From: Sphingomonas sp. LT1P40
Lineage (GTDB): Bacteria > Pseudomonadota > Alphaproteobacteria > Sphingomonadales > Sphingomonadaceae
Assembly: GCF_036663835.1 (NCBI RefSeq)
Contig: NZ_JAXOJT010000002.1
Coordinates: 859,501 to 923,500, forward strand
Direction: 5' to 3'
Length of the DNA: 64,000 bases
This document shows, piece after piece, positions 52,675 to 61,299 of this stretch (the first letter of the stretch is position 1; every line of letters begins with the position of its first letter). The translations under genes and the position numbers were made by a program. Under the pieces are notes generated by a model. That model was not told the DNA's origin and searched no databases. It saw only the letters and a list, made by a program, of their open reading frames with translations.

Positions 52675-53139
52675 ATGACGCTGGATAAAACCTGCATGCT
52701 AGCGGTGCTGGCTGGAGCAATGTTCTGTTCCACCGTTCCGGCGTTGGCTTCTGAAGCTAGCGACCTGGACGCTATGGTCCATAAATGGGCTGCAGACATG
52801 AACGTCGGGAATATGAAGGCATTCTATGATGCGTGTGCGCCGCGAGTTGCGATAGTCGACGGCTTCCCGCCCTACGCTTGGCACACATGTCAGGATTGGA
52901 TGAGAGATTATGAAGCCAACAACCGTAGAATAAAGGCCGCGCGGGGAACACTTTTAATCGGCAGTCCGCTCTGGATTGACGTCCAAGGAGATCGTGCGGT
53001 GCTCAACTATTCCGCGACGTTTACCCACGTTCAGGATGGCAAAACCGTGACGTACAAAGGCATGTGGGCGGTGTCGCTCGTACGCACAAAGAGAGGGTGG
53101 CTGATCACGGGTTCAGGGTCTGCATGGGGGTCTGACTAG
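52675..53139 (+). CDS. Exported NTF2-like (SnoaL-type) protein
   Basis: A 154-residue protein with a signal peptide (MLAVLAGAMFCSTVPALA, cleavage near residue 25). The mature part fits the NTF2/SnoaL fold: LDAMVHKWAADMNVGNMKAF, DYEANNRRIK, and ending TKRGWLITGSGSAWG. Many members are of unknown function or small hydrolases and isomerases. No catalytic residues can be assigned. It is the last gene of the patch between purS and purC. Confidence 0.75.
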   Translation: MTLDKTCMLAVLAGAMFCSTVPALASEASDLDAMVHKWAADMNVGNMKAFYDACAPRVAIVDGFPPYAWHTCQDWMRDYEANNRRIKAARGTLLIGSPLWIDVQGDRAVLNYSATFTHVQDGKTVTYKGMWAVSLVRTKRGWLITGSGSAWGSD

Positions 53140-53226
53140 CTGACCAAACAGCTTGGGCGAGTTAGTGAACCTTCGCGGGCGCCACGCCCAAGAGCAACCT
53201 TGCCATCCCGGTTCACCGATTGCTGC

Positions 53227-53309
53227 AAGTCCGCTTTCCACTCACTATCGGACGTTCCCGCGCTAATTGCGCCATTCCCAAAGCTGCCGAATCGGAACGA
53301 TCCGTTTGC
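53227..53309. repeat. Dispersed intergenic repeat, copy D (diverged)
   Basis: Shows AAGTCCGCTTTCCACTCA at the left and ATCGGAACGATCCGTTTGCC at the right. It is the most diverged of the four copies. Confidence 0.55.
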
Positions 53310-53320
53310 CGGTCTTCTAG

Positions 53321-53460
53321 CCCCTCCCGCGAAAGCGGGAGAGGTTGGGGAGGGTCTTCTTTCGTACGGATGGGGTTGATCCGACGGGGGTCGGGTGGGG
53401 TGACCGGGCAAGGAAGAAGAAGGCCCTCACCCAACCCTCTCCCGCGAGAGCGGGAGAGGG
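53321..53460. repeat. REP-like inverted element
   Basis: Each end carries a hairpin of the type CTCCCGC-GAAA/GAGA-GCGGGAG (53321-53344 and 53435-53460), and the flanking GGTTGGGGAGGGTCTTCTT and AAGAAGGCCCTCACCCAACC are inverted copies of each other. This is the structure of paired repetitive extragenic palindromes. Confidence 0.75.
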
Positions 53461-53520
53461 CTAAGAAGAAGGCAATCGTTGAACGGTCGCGGCTTCCCCA
53501 ACAACGGATTTCCCAAAGAA

Positions 53521-53551
53521 GCGGGATCCCGGGTCAAGCCCGGGATGACGA
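53521..53551. repeat. GCGGGATCCCGGGTCAAGCC-type palindromic repeat
   Basis: A single copy of a palindrome-rich intergenic unit. Two more copies in inverted order occur at 59859-59939. The following bases (to about 53610) contain short GGATGACGAAGG(C/G)-type tandem variants. Confidence 0.7.
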
Positions 53552-53641
53552 AGGGGGCAAGGATGACGAAGGCGGTAGGGATACCGAAGGGGCAGGGGTA
53601 ACGAGGGGGTGGGCGCGCGCACGCCCCCGCCAAGCTCCGAC

Positions 53642-54421
53642 CTACTTCCCCCGCTTCTTGCGATGGGTTTCCAGGTCCAGCACCGCCGACTCCGCATCGT
53701 CGGGCAACAGCCCCAAACGCCGTGCAACTTCCTGATAGGCCTCGACTTCGCCGCCCAGGTCGCGGCGGAAGCGGTCCTTGTCGAGCTTTTCGTTGGTGGT
53801 CATGTCCCACAACCGGCACCCGTCCGGGCTGATCTCGTCCGCCAGGATGATGCGGGCATAGTCATTGTCCCAGATGCGGCCGAATTCGAGCTTGAAGTCG
53901 ACCAGCCGGATGTTGATCCCGGCGAACAGGCCCGACAGGAAATCGTTCACGCGGATCGCCATGTCGGCCATGTCGTGCAGTTCGTCCTGCGCGGCCCAGC
54001 CGAAGCACAGGATATGCTCCTCGGTGACCATCGGATCGCCGAGCGCGTCGTCCTTGAAATAATATTCGACGATCGTGCGGGGCAGCTGCGTGCCCTCTTC
54101 GATCCCGAGGCGCGTCGATAGCGAACCGGCGGCGACGTTGCGCACGACGACTTCAATCGGGACGATTTCGACCTGACGAATCAGCTGCTCGCGCATGTTG
54201 AGGCGGCGGATGAAGTGCGTCGGGATGCCGATATGGCCGAGCAGCGTGAACACATGCTCGCTGATGCGGTTGTTGAGCACGCCCTTGCCGCTGATCGTAC
54301 CCTTTTTCTGGGCATTGAACGCGGTCGCGTCGTCCTTGAAATACTGGATCAGCGTGCCGGGTTCCGGACCCTCATAGAGGATCTTGGCCTTGCCCTCATA
54401 GATTTGGCGACGACGTGCCAT
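53642..54421 (-). CDS. purC: Phosphoribosylaminoimidazole-succinocarboxamide synthase
   Basis: SAICAR synthase joins CAIR and aspartate with ATP in purine synthesis. The 259-residue protein has [54 protein letters not shown] and [12 protein letters not shown]. The frame and length are intact. Instead of purS it is followed by repeats and small plus-strand genes. Confidence 0.97.
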   Translation of the reverse strand: MARRRQIYEGKAKILYEGPEPGTLIQYFKDDATAFNAQKKGTISGKGVLNNRISEHVFTLLGHIGIPTHFIRRLNMREQLIRQVEIVPIEVVVRNVAAGSLSTRLGIEEGTQLPRTIVEYYFKDDALGDPMVTEEHILCFGWAAQDELHDMADMAIRVNDFLSGLFAGINIRLVDFKLEFGRIWDNDYARIILADEISPDGCRLWDMTTNEKLDKDRFRRDLGGEVEAYQEVARRLGLLPDDAESAVLDLETHRKKRGK

Positions 54422-54528
54422 GTCTGCGGCTGTCCTTCAGAAACAAGGTGCCCCGGCGGCGCGACGGCGGACCGCGCGCTGCCGGGGCTTCTGGGCGCGC
54501 CTATATCGAAAGGGGCGCGGGGGTGCAA

Positions 54529-55398
54529 TCAGTCGCTCGGAACGGTTGCGTCCTTTTGGAAGCGGCGGACGCGTGGGCGCAGACGGCGCCACAGCAGCAG
54601 GCCGAGCAGCAGGACGAGCGCGGGCGGGCCGAGCACCGCGAGTGCGCCGAGTACGAAGGCGAGCGTCGCCTGTGCGGAGGATGACAGCAGGTCGAGCGAA
54701 CTGGTCAGCGGGGCGGCGGCGTCGAACCCGCGGATGGCGCGGCCCGAGCGATAGTCGAACGTCATCGGCGTGTTGGCGAGCGATTCGCGCTGGGCGGTGG
54801 TGTCGGTCTGTGTGGCGGCTGCGCGTCCGGCGATTTCGGCGCGCTGGCGCTGAAGTTCGGCGCGCTCGCTGGCGGGCAAGTTGGTGCGGGCCAACTCCTT
54901 GTCGATGCGAGCGATTTCCTCCTGTGCGCGGGCGCGGTCAGTGGCGAGGCGGGTGATTTCGGCCCCGGCGTCGGTGCCGGTGATTTCGGCGTCGACCAGC
55001 GTGCCCTCGGCCTTCTGGATCGCGGCGATGCCCTGTTTGCCGAAATTGCGGGCGAGGGCGGGATCGAGCTTGAAGGCGAGCATCGCTTCGACGCGGTCCT
55101 CGCCCTGAAGCTGGTAACGCATGCCGGTGATGCGGCAGCGGGCGATGCCGAGCGCTTCGCACGCAGCGGCGTGGGTTTCCTGGGCGGTGGCGATCTGGGT
55201 GGCGGGAAGGCTGAAGGCGTAGCGATAGTTGAAGGCGACGCCGGGGGCGGCGGTGACGCGGACGCCGGCAGGGGCTTCGGCAACGTCCGCTGCCATTTCG
55301 GTTGTCGGCTGGCTGGCGCTTTCTTCGCGTGGGGCTTGCGAACAGGCGGCAAGACCAAGGGCCAAGACAAAAATTGCGGAACCCGATCTCCAATGCAT
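54529..55398 (-). CDS. DUF4349-type lipoprotein, paralogue 1
   Basis: A 289-residue membrane lipoprotein. The leader ends in LAAC, a lipobox. The conserved block has FNYRYAFSLPATQI and CRITGMRYQLQGED. A predicted coiled coil with RAQEEIARIDKELA follows, and near the C-terminus there is a membrane helix (TLAFVLGALAVLGPPALVLLLG) with a basic tail. The DUF4349 family has no known function. It shares architecture with the next upstream gene, which looks like an ancient duplicate. Confidence 0.82.
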   Translation of the reverse strand: MHWRSGSAIFVLALGLAACSQAPREESASQPTTEMAADVAEAPAGVRVTAAPGVAFNYRYAFSLPATQIATAQETHAAACEALGIARCRITGMRYQLQGEDRVEAMLAFKLDPALARNFGKQGIAAIQKAEGTLVDAEITGTDAGAEITRLATDRARAQEEIARIDKELARTNLPASERAELQRQRAEIAGRAAATQTDTTAQRESLANTPMTFDYRSGRAIRGFDAAAPLTSSLDLLSSSAQATLAFVLGALAVLGPPALVLLLGLLLWRRLRPRVRRFQKDATVPSD

Positions 55399-55533
55399 GG
55401 CTATCTCTCCAACGCGCGGCTCAACTGATCGCCGCCAAAGCACGGTTCGTCGTGCGAGGATAACACATCACATCAGGGGGTATTAAGCAACCGCCGTTTT
55501 TTCGCCACAATTGGGCGACGCGATTTCAGTCGC

Positions 55534-56424
55534 TTAGACTCGTTCGTCGTCCTTTGGCGAAAACCAGCGCTGGATGATGTTGCGATTGGGCGCGTCTTCA
55601 TCCTCCGGGTTGCGATAGGCTTGCACGTCGCTGCTTGCCGCTTGTGCCGGGGCACCGCCGCCAGTGCCGTGAATCAGGAAGCGCAGCAGCAATGCGCCGG
55701 CCACCAGCAACAGCAATACGGGTCCGACTCCGGCCAACACCTGGGCGAGGCCCGCGATCGAGCCCATCAGTTTGTTGCCGGCCTCCTTGAAACTGGCATC
55801 GGTGGAGCCGTTGAGACCGGGGGCGGGGGTGCCGGAGATATAGGTCATCAGCACCGGGGCTGTGGCGAAGGTCTGGCCCTGTCCGGCCTCGACCTCCCCG
55901 ATTACCTCCAGCGCGGTCTCCAGTCGCTGCGCGCGCGCCTGTTGCGCCGGATCGTTCGCGGCGGAGCGGGCGTTGGCGAGTTGCTCGCGCAGCCGGGAGA
56001 CGAGCAGGTTGGAGCGTGCGGCGGCGGTGGCGTCGGCCCCCGCGATCTCGTTTTCGACCAGCGCCCCGGCCTTGGTGACGACAACGCGCGTCGCTTCCTC
56101 GCCGAAGCTGCGCGCGACGCCGGGGTCGATGCGGAAGGTGAGGGTCGCGCTGATGTTGCTGGCGTCATCGACGCGGTAGCGCATCGACAGGATGCGGCAG
56201 CGCGCGGGGCCGAGCTTGTCGCAGCCCGCCGCATGCGCCTCGACCACCGCCTTCACATGATTGCCGGGGAGCTTGTAGGCATAGCGATAGTCGAACGCAC
56301 CACCGGCGGCGGTCAGTGCCGCGACCGCCTCGCCGCTCATCGAATCGCCCGCCTTCGGCCTCTGCGTCGCGGTGTCGCAACTGGCGAGGGCCAGCAGCGC
56401 CAGAATTGCAGTTGCGACTCGCAT
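55534..56424 (-). CDS. DUF4349-type lipoprotein, paralogue 2
   Basis: A 296-residue lipoprotein with lipobox LASC. The conserved block FDYRYAYKLPGNHV and CRILSMRYRVDDAS aligns with paralogue 1. A coiled coil (SRLREQLANARSAAND) and a membrane helix (VLAGVGPVLLLLVAGALLL) follow, then a hydrophilic tail ending FSPKDDERV. It lies 135 bp upstream of paralogue 1 in the same direction. The two proteins may pair in the membrane, which is inference. Confidence 0.82.
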   Translation of the reverse strand: MRVATAILALLALASCDTATQRPKAGDSMSGEAVAALTAAGGAFDYRYAYKLPGNHVKAVVEAHAAGCDKLGPARCRILSMRYRVDDASNISATLTFRIDPGVARSFGEEATRVVVTKAGALVENEIAGADATAAARSNLLVSRLREQLANARSAANDPAQQARAQRLETALEVIGEVEAGQGQTFATAPVLMTYISGTPAPGLNGSTDASFKEAGNKLMGSIAGLAQVLAGVGPVLLLLVAGALLLRFLIHGTGGGAPAQAASSDVQAYRNPEDEDAPNRNIIQRWFSPKDDERV

Positions 56425-56469
56425 GTTTTTCCCCGCCCCGTTTCGCTGGCGGTACGATAGGGGAAATGG

Positions 56470-56643
56470 TTAACGCCCGGAAGGGTGCGCATCGGCGCGT
56501 GTATCGAAACGGGAAGGTGCGCGCCGTGCGCGTGGCGTGAGCCGGGCCAGGGCGCGCCCTAGCCGGTGGAAAGCGCGGTCGATGCCGTCGCTCAACACCT
56601 GATGGTTTTCCGCCCAGAAGCGGTCATCATAGTCGTTGCGCAT
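56470..56643 (-). CDS. Small basic protein
   Basis: A 57-residue protein rich in Arg (MRNDYDDRFWAENHQVL, later FHRLGRALARLTPRARRA). ATG at 56643 has AGGAG eight bases upstream, which supports translation. No family recognised. It sits between the lipoprotein genes and the LysR gene. Confidence 0.55.
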   Translation of the reverse strand: MRNDYDDRFWAENHQVLSDGIDRAFHRLGRALARLTPRARRAPSRFDTRADAHPSGR

Positions 56644-56757
56644 GGGTTGAACTCCTGATCCGCCATCCGATCGGCGGTGACCTTCAGATGGGCTGCCGCT
56701 GCGCGAAGGACCAACAAAAGCATCGACCTCATTCATCATCTGTGATTATGGATAGAG

Positions 56758-57702
56758 ATGCGCCTGATACCGCCACTTTCCGCTGTTCGCGTGTTCGAGG
56801 CGGCGGCGCGCCTGGGCAATTATACGCGTGCCGGCGAAGAGCTGGGGATGACCCAGGCGGCGGTGAGCAACCAGGTGAAATTGCTGGAAGAGCGGCTAGG
56901 ACTGGTGCTTTTCCGCCGCAGCGGGCGGGGCATCGCGCTGACCCCGCTGGGCGAACGGATCGCTCCGCTGGTGACGCGCGCGTTCGACGGGCTGGGCGAA
57001 GCCTTTGCGGTCGCGCGTAATGAGAGCGACGCCGTGCTTACCATCAGCACATTCAATACATTCGCTTCGAACTGGCTGGCCGCGCGGATCGGCGGGTTCC
57101 AGCTCGCCCGACCCGATATCGCCGTGCGGCTGAAGGTCGAAGATGCCCGGGCCGATCTTGAGCGCGGCGACGCCGATGTCGCCATTCGCGGCAGCGAGCA
57201 ATCCGGTCCCGGTCTTGCCTGGCATTTGCTGATGGATGTGCCGGTCGCACCCTTTGCCAGTCCGGCTTTGCTCAAGGCCTATCCGCCGGTGCGCGATCCC
57301 GGCGATGTGTTTCGCCTGCCGCAACTCTCGCCCGAGGACAGCTGGTGGCGCTGGTGGTTGCGGCAGGCGGGCGGAACGCCGAGCGGCGAGATGGCGGCCC
57401 CCGGGGTCCGGCTCGATTCGCAGATACTGGAGGGGAACGCCGCGATCGGGGGGCAGGGGGTGGCAATACTCAACCCAGTGATGTGGCAGGTGCAGATCGA
57501 CGCCGGCCTGCTGGAACAGGTGCACCCTTATGTCGCGCGCGACCGGATCAGGCTGTGGCTGGTCTATCCCGAATATCGCCGCCACGCGCCGAAGATTCGC
57601 GCGTTTCGGGACTGGCTGCGCGGCGAGCTTGCGCTTGCCGCGCGCGACGACCACTGGGGCGCATACCGCGTGCAAGGCGAGTCCGGGGCGCAGTTGTTGT
57701 AG
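56758..57702 (+). CDS. LysR-family regulator (GcvA-like)
   Basis: A 314-residue regulator. The N-terminal helix-turn-helix reads AVRVFEAAARLGNYTRAGEE and MTQAAVSNQVKLLEERLG, followed by LFRRSGRGIALT. The effector domain starts at about residue 92 (LTISTFNTFASNWLAARI) and has GDADVAIRGSEQSGPGL, typical of the GcvA/AmpR group. It converges on kynU, separated by 11 bp; control of kynU is possible but not shown by a divergent promoter. Confidence 0.9.
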   Translation: MRLIPPLSAVRVFEAAARLGNYTRAGEELGMTQAAVSNQVKLLEERLGLVLFRRSGRGIALTPLGERIAPLVTRAFDGLGEAFAVARNESDAVLTISTFNTFASNWLAARIGGFQLARPDIAVRLKVEDARADLERGDADVAIRGSEQSGPGLAWHLLMDVPVAPFASPALLKAYPPVRDPGDVFRLPQLSPEDSWWRWWLRQAGGTPSGEMAAPGVRLDSQILEGNAAIGGQGVAILNPVMWQVQIDAGLLEQVHPYVARDRIRLWLVYPEYRRHAPKIRAFRDWLRGELALAARDDHWGAYRVQGESGAQLL

Positions 57703-57713
57703 CGCTCAGCGCG

Positions 57714-58889
57714 TCAGCGATGTGCGGCCAGGACCTCTTCCAGGATTTCGGCGGCGCGGACGATGTCGGCATAGCCCAGATATAGCGGGGTCAGGCCGAA
57801 GCGGATGATGTCGGGCTCACGAAAGTCGCCGATCACACCGCGTTCGATCAGCGCATCGGTGATGGCGCGGGCGTGGGGGTGGCGGAAGGCGATGTGGCTG
57901 CCGCGTTGGGACGGGTCGCGCGGGACGACGCATTCGAGGCCGAGCGCGTCACCGGCGGCGGCGAAGGCATCGAACAGCGCCGCGCTCTTGGCCTCCAGCA
58001 GGGCGAGATCGATGTCGGCGAACAGGTCTATGCCAGCCTCCAACGCGTTCATCGCCAGCATCGGCGGGGTGCCCGCGCGCCAGCGTTCCATGCCGGTGCC
58101 GGGGCGGTAGCCATCCTCCATTGCGAACGGGGCGGCATGGCCCATCCAGCCGGAGATCGGGTTGGTAAGCGCGGCCTGATGCCGCCGCGCGACGTAAATG
58201 TAAGCGGGCGCGCCGGGGCCGCCGTTCAGATATTTATAGCCGCAACCGACCGCACAATCGGCGTTGGCGGCGTTGAGGTCGAGCGCGACTGCGCCGGTGC
58301 TGTGGCTGAGGTCCCAACAGATCAGCGCGCCTGAATCGTGCGCACGGCTGGTCCAGTCGGGGAGGTCGAAGCGGTGGCCGGACTTATAATGGACATGGGT
58401 GAGCAGGACGAGGGCGGTGCGGTCGTCGAGTGCGTCGGCCAGCGCGTCACGCGGAACCGCGCGCAGTTCGGCACCGAGGATGCAGCTTACCGCCCCCTCG
58501 GCGATGTGCAGATCGGTCGGGAAATTGCCGAGTTCGGTGACGATGACGTTGCGGGCAGGGTCACGTTGGAGTGCGGCGACGATCAGCTTGAAGAGGTTGA
58601 CCGAGGTCGAGTCGGTGACGATCACCTCGTCCGAATCTGCGCCGATCAGCGGGGCGATCTTGCTGCCGATGCGCTGCGGTGCTTCCATCCAGCCTTCGCT
58701 CCAGCTGCGGATCAGCCGTTCGCCCCATTGCCGGTCGATCAGGTCGCGGTTCGCGGCGACGGTGGCGCGGGGCAGCGGGCCGAGCGAATTGCCGTCGAGA
58801 TAGATTACGCCGTCGGGCAGCAGAAACCGGTCGCGCAGGTGGCGCAGCGGATCGGCGGCGTCGCGCGCGCGGGCTTCGGCGAGGTTCAT
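57714..58889 (-). CDS. kynU: Kynureninase
   Basis: PLP enzyme that cleaves kynurenine to anthranilate and alanine. The 391-residue protein has YLDGNSLGPLPRAT, WGERLIRSW, VTDSTSVNLFKL, WDLSHSTGAVALDL, the PLP lysine in GCGYKYLNGGPGAP and GWMGHAAPF. ATG at 58889 overlaps the stop of the upstream hydrolase gene by ATGA. It completes tryptophan breakdown to anthranilate if a dioxygenase and formamidase are present elsewhere. Confidence 0.96.
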   Translation of the reverse strand: MNLAEARARDAADPLRHLRDRFLLPDGVIYLDGNSLGPLPRATVAANRDLIDRQWGERLIRSWSEGWMEAPQRIGSKIAPLIGADSDEVIVTDSTSVNLFKLIVAALQRDPARNVIVTELGNFPTDLHIAEGAVSCILGAELRAVPRDALADALDDRTALVLLTHVHYKSGHRFDLPDWTSRAHDSGALICWDLSHSTGAVALDLNAANADCAVGCGYKYLNGGPGAPAYIYVARRHQAALTNPISGWMGHAAPFAMEDGYRPGTGMERWRAGTPPMLAMNALEAGIDLFADIDLALLEAKSAALFDAFAAAGDALGLECVVPRDPSQRGSHIAFRHPHARAITDALIERGVIGDFREPDIIRFGLTPLYLGYADIVRAAEILEEVLAAHR

Positions 58890-59815
58890 CGGGGTGCGCG
58901 CTGGATCAGGCGGACGGTCGCGGCCCAGGCGGCGCTTTCGGGGGCGATCAGCTCGACATGGCCGGTGCGGGGGACGATGTGCTGCGCCACGCGATCGCCC
59001 GCCGCCTGTGCCTTTGCGACATAATCGTCGGCAAGGCGCATCGGAATGATGCGATCCTCGCGCCCGTTGACCAGATCCTGTCGCACGCCGAGCGGGAGCA
59101 GGCCGGGGACCGAGGTGTCGGCATAGACATCCGGATGGCTCGCGGTCGGCGGGCCGGTGAGCTTGGCGACGACATCGGTGCCACAGCCATTGTCGGGGCT
59201 GGCGGCGGTCAATTTCAGGTCGGGCAGCCCGCCAAGGCTGACGACGCGCGCGATACGCAGCGGATCGCCCCCGGCCAGCGGGCTGGTCTTGGGCAGCTTG
59301 CGCCGTCCGGCCAGCCACAGCGCCAGATGCCCGCCCGCCGAATGGCCGACCGCGACGAGGTTGCTGGTGTCGAGCTTCAACCGCGCGGCATGGCTGCGCA
59401 ACAGGTCGGTCGCTGCGGCAGCATCGCGGAAGGTGCCGGGATAACCGCCGCCCGCGACATCGACGCCGCGATAGTCGATATTCCAAACCGCGATGCCGCG
59501 TTTGCGCAGATCGTTGGCGATCCAGTTCATGATGCTGCGATCTGCGATCCCGCTGGTCCAGCAGCCGCCATGGACCATCAGCACGGTGGGGATGCGACCG
59601 CTCTTGGCCTTGGGCAGCCAGACATCGACCTTTTGATAGGCGTCGGGGCCATAGCTGAACGTTGCATCCGGCGCGGGGCGTTGGCGGCCCAGCAGGTCGG
59701 GCCACTTCATCAGCGGCGCGTCTGCGACCGGGCCGGACGGGGTTGGGACGGGCGGTGATTGCTGCGCGGAACAGGCGGTAGCCAGCGCGAGGGAAAGCAG
59801 AAGGGCTGTTCGCAT
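58886..59815 (-). CDS. Exported alpha/beta hydrolase, BD-FAE/formamidase-like
   Basis: A 309-residue hydrolase with a signal peptide or lipoprotein leader (LLLSLALATACSAQQ; ATAC may be a lipobox). The oxyanion motif is MVHGGCWTSG, the nucleophile is in AVGHSAGGHLALW, and the histidine is in RTGHVELI. The HGGCW motif and coupling to kynU suggest relation to kynurenine formamidase, but an exported formamidase would be unusual. It may be an esterase. Translation is coupled to kynU. Confidence 0.82.
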   Translation of the reverse strand: MRTALLLSLALATACSAQQSPPVPTPSGPVADAPLMKWPDLLGRQRPAPDATFSYGPDAYQKVDVWLPKAKSGRIPTVLMVHGGCWTSGIADRSIMNWIANDLRKRGIAVWNIDYRGVDVAGGGYPGTFRDAAAATDLLRSHAARLKLDTSNLVAVGHSAGGHLALWLAGRRKLPKTSPLAGGDPLRIARVVSLGGLPDLKLTAASPDNGCGTDVVAKLTGPPTASHPDVYADTSVPGLLPLGVRQDLVNGREDRIIPMRLADDYVAKAQAAGDRVAQHIVPRTGHVELIAPESAAWAATVRLIQRAPR

Positions 59816-59858
59816 GAGTCCGGACCTAGAGCATGATGGCTTCATCTTGAACCAACCA

Positions 59859-59939
59859 CGTCGCCCCGGGCTTGACCCGGGGTCCCGCTAATGGCGACCG
59901 CTCGAAGAAGCGGGACCCCGGGTCAAGCCCGGGGTGACG
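59859..59939. repeat. Pair of inverted palindromic repeats
   Basis: Left arm 59859-59889 and right arm 59909-59939 are inverted copies of the GGGACCCCGGGTCAAGCCC unit, separated by 19 bases. Each unit is itself palindrome-rich. They lie between the hydrolase gene and the TPR gene, and a third copy is at 53521. Confidence 0.85.
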
Positions 59940-60003
59940 AGAAATCACTGTAATGTCAGCATGCTATAGCCGAGCGGGAGGGCGGATACTATCCAAACGG
60001 CTT

Positions 60004-61188
60004 TCAGCGGTGGGCGAGCGCCCAGGCGACGGCGACGCGGCGCGCGGCGATCGGCTTGACCTTGGTCATCGTGAACTGCGACTCCGCGTCGAAGCCGGGC
60101 CGGTCGCTGGCTTCCACGATACGGCCCTGCATGGCGTCGGCCAGCAGGGTTCGCGCACCGGGCAAATGCGGGGTCATATATGACCAGATCGTTCCGAGCT
60201 GTTCGGCGGCACCGCTGCGTTCGGGGTCGCCCAAATCGCGACCGCCGGTGGCATTGAACACCCCGACCGCAAAAACTTCGGCCTCGGCATAGCGGCGCTG
60301 CGCGAGCAGATTGTCGGCGAGAAGGTCGCGCGAGATGCGCATTTCGTCATAGTCATCGGCCTTGCTGCGTATCGCCAGCGCACGGCGATGCAGCGCTTCG
60401 GCCTCCTTGTGTCGTCCCATGGCGTCGAGCGTGACCGCGAGGTTCGACAGATGGCGGGCAAGCGCCGGATGATCGGCACCGAACTTCGTTTCCGCCGTCG
60501 CCAGCGTTTCACGGTACAGCGCTTCCGCCTCGACCCTGAAGCCGCTGTGGTTGAGGCTGGTGGCGAGCGAGATTTTGATCGTTTCGATCATGTCCAGCTC
60601 GCCTGCGGCGCGGGCGAGCGCCAGCGACTCGCGATAGAGCGGGATCGCGTCCTGCTCCCGCCCCTGTTTGGCGATGGCGACCGCGAGATTGCCGAGCGCG
60701 CCGATGATCGCCTTGTCATCGCGCGGGACGATGGCGACGTTCGCGCCATAGGCATCGCGGAACAGCGCCTCGGCTTCGCTGTAGCGCCGCTCGAACAGGC
60801 GTAGTTTGCCCTTCAATGACGAGATCATGCCGAACATTTCGGGGTCTTTGCGGACGATCGGGAGCAGATAATCATAGGCGCGCGGCACGCTGCGCGCCGC
60901 CTCCGAATCACGACCACCGCCGACTTTCATCGTCAATTCCAGATCGGCGGCTGCCGCGCCCAGGAACAGCAGGAAGCACGCGCCCGTGGCCTTGTTGTCG
61001 CGTTCGCAGGCATCGGCGGCGGGGCGAATGATCATGATGACGGCGGTCAGGTCGCCCGCCGCCAACGCCGCTTCATAGCCCGGCGGGTAAAGTACGACAT
61101 CCTCGGCCCGCCCCTCATCCTCCGTCTGGGCAAGCGCAGGCAGCGGCGCGGCCAGTGCCAGGGTCAGCAGGATGCGGGCGAGCTTCAT
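60004..61188 (-). CDS. Exported tetratricopeptide-repeat protein
   Basis: A 394-residue protein with a signal peptide (ILLTLALAAPLPALAQ). From about residue 110 it consists of TPR units of the 42-residue TPR_10/12 kind: YSEAEALFRDAYGANV, EQDAIPLYRESLALARAAGE, RVEAEALYRETLATAETKFG, HPALARHLSNLAVTLDAMGR and HKEAEALHRRALAI. It is likely a periplasmic scaffold. The partner is unknown. It is divergent from parC. Confidence 0.88.
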   Translation of the reverse strand: MKLARILLTLALAAPLPALAQTEDEGRAEDVVLYPPGYEAALAAGDLTAVIMIIRPAADACERDNKATGACFLLFLGAAAADLELTMKVGGGRDSEAARSVPRAYDYLLPIVRKDPEMFGMISSLKGKLRLFERRYSEAEALFRDAYGANVAIVPRDDKAIIGALGNLAVAIAKQGREQDAIPLYRESLALARAAGELDMIETIKISLATSLNHSGFRVEAEALYRETLATAETKFGADHPALARHLSNLAVTLDAMGRHKEAEALHRRALAIRSKADDYDEMRISRDLLADNLLAQRRYAEAEVFAVGVFNATGGRDLGDPERSGAAEQLGTIWSYMTPHLPGARTLLADAMQGRIVEASDRPGFDAESQFTMTKVKPIAARRVAVAWALAHR

Positions 61189-61299
61189 GGCTTTGTCCTA
61201 TGCCATGCGGGGGCGAAAATCAGCAGACAATGACGGTCAGGTGCCCATCGCGGCGTTTGGTGTTTGTCATGCGACCTGTCGCGTTGCTATCGCCGCCGC

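Noticed and set aside
57714..59705. One 663-codon frame joining kynureninase with an upstream segment
   Set aside because: The N-terminal part is an out-of-frame reading of the hydrolase gene; kynU has its own ATG in the ATGA overlap.
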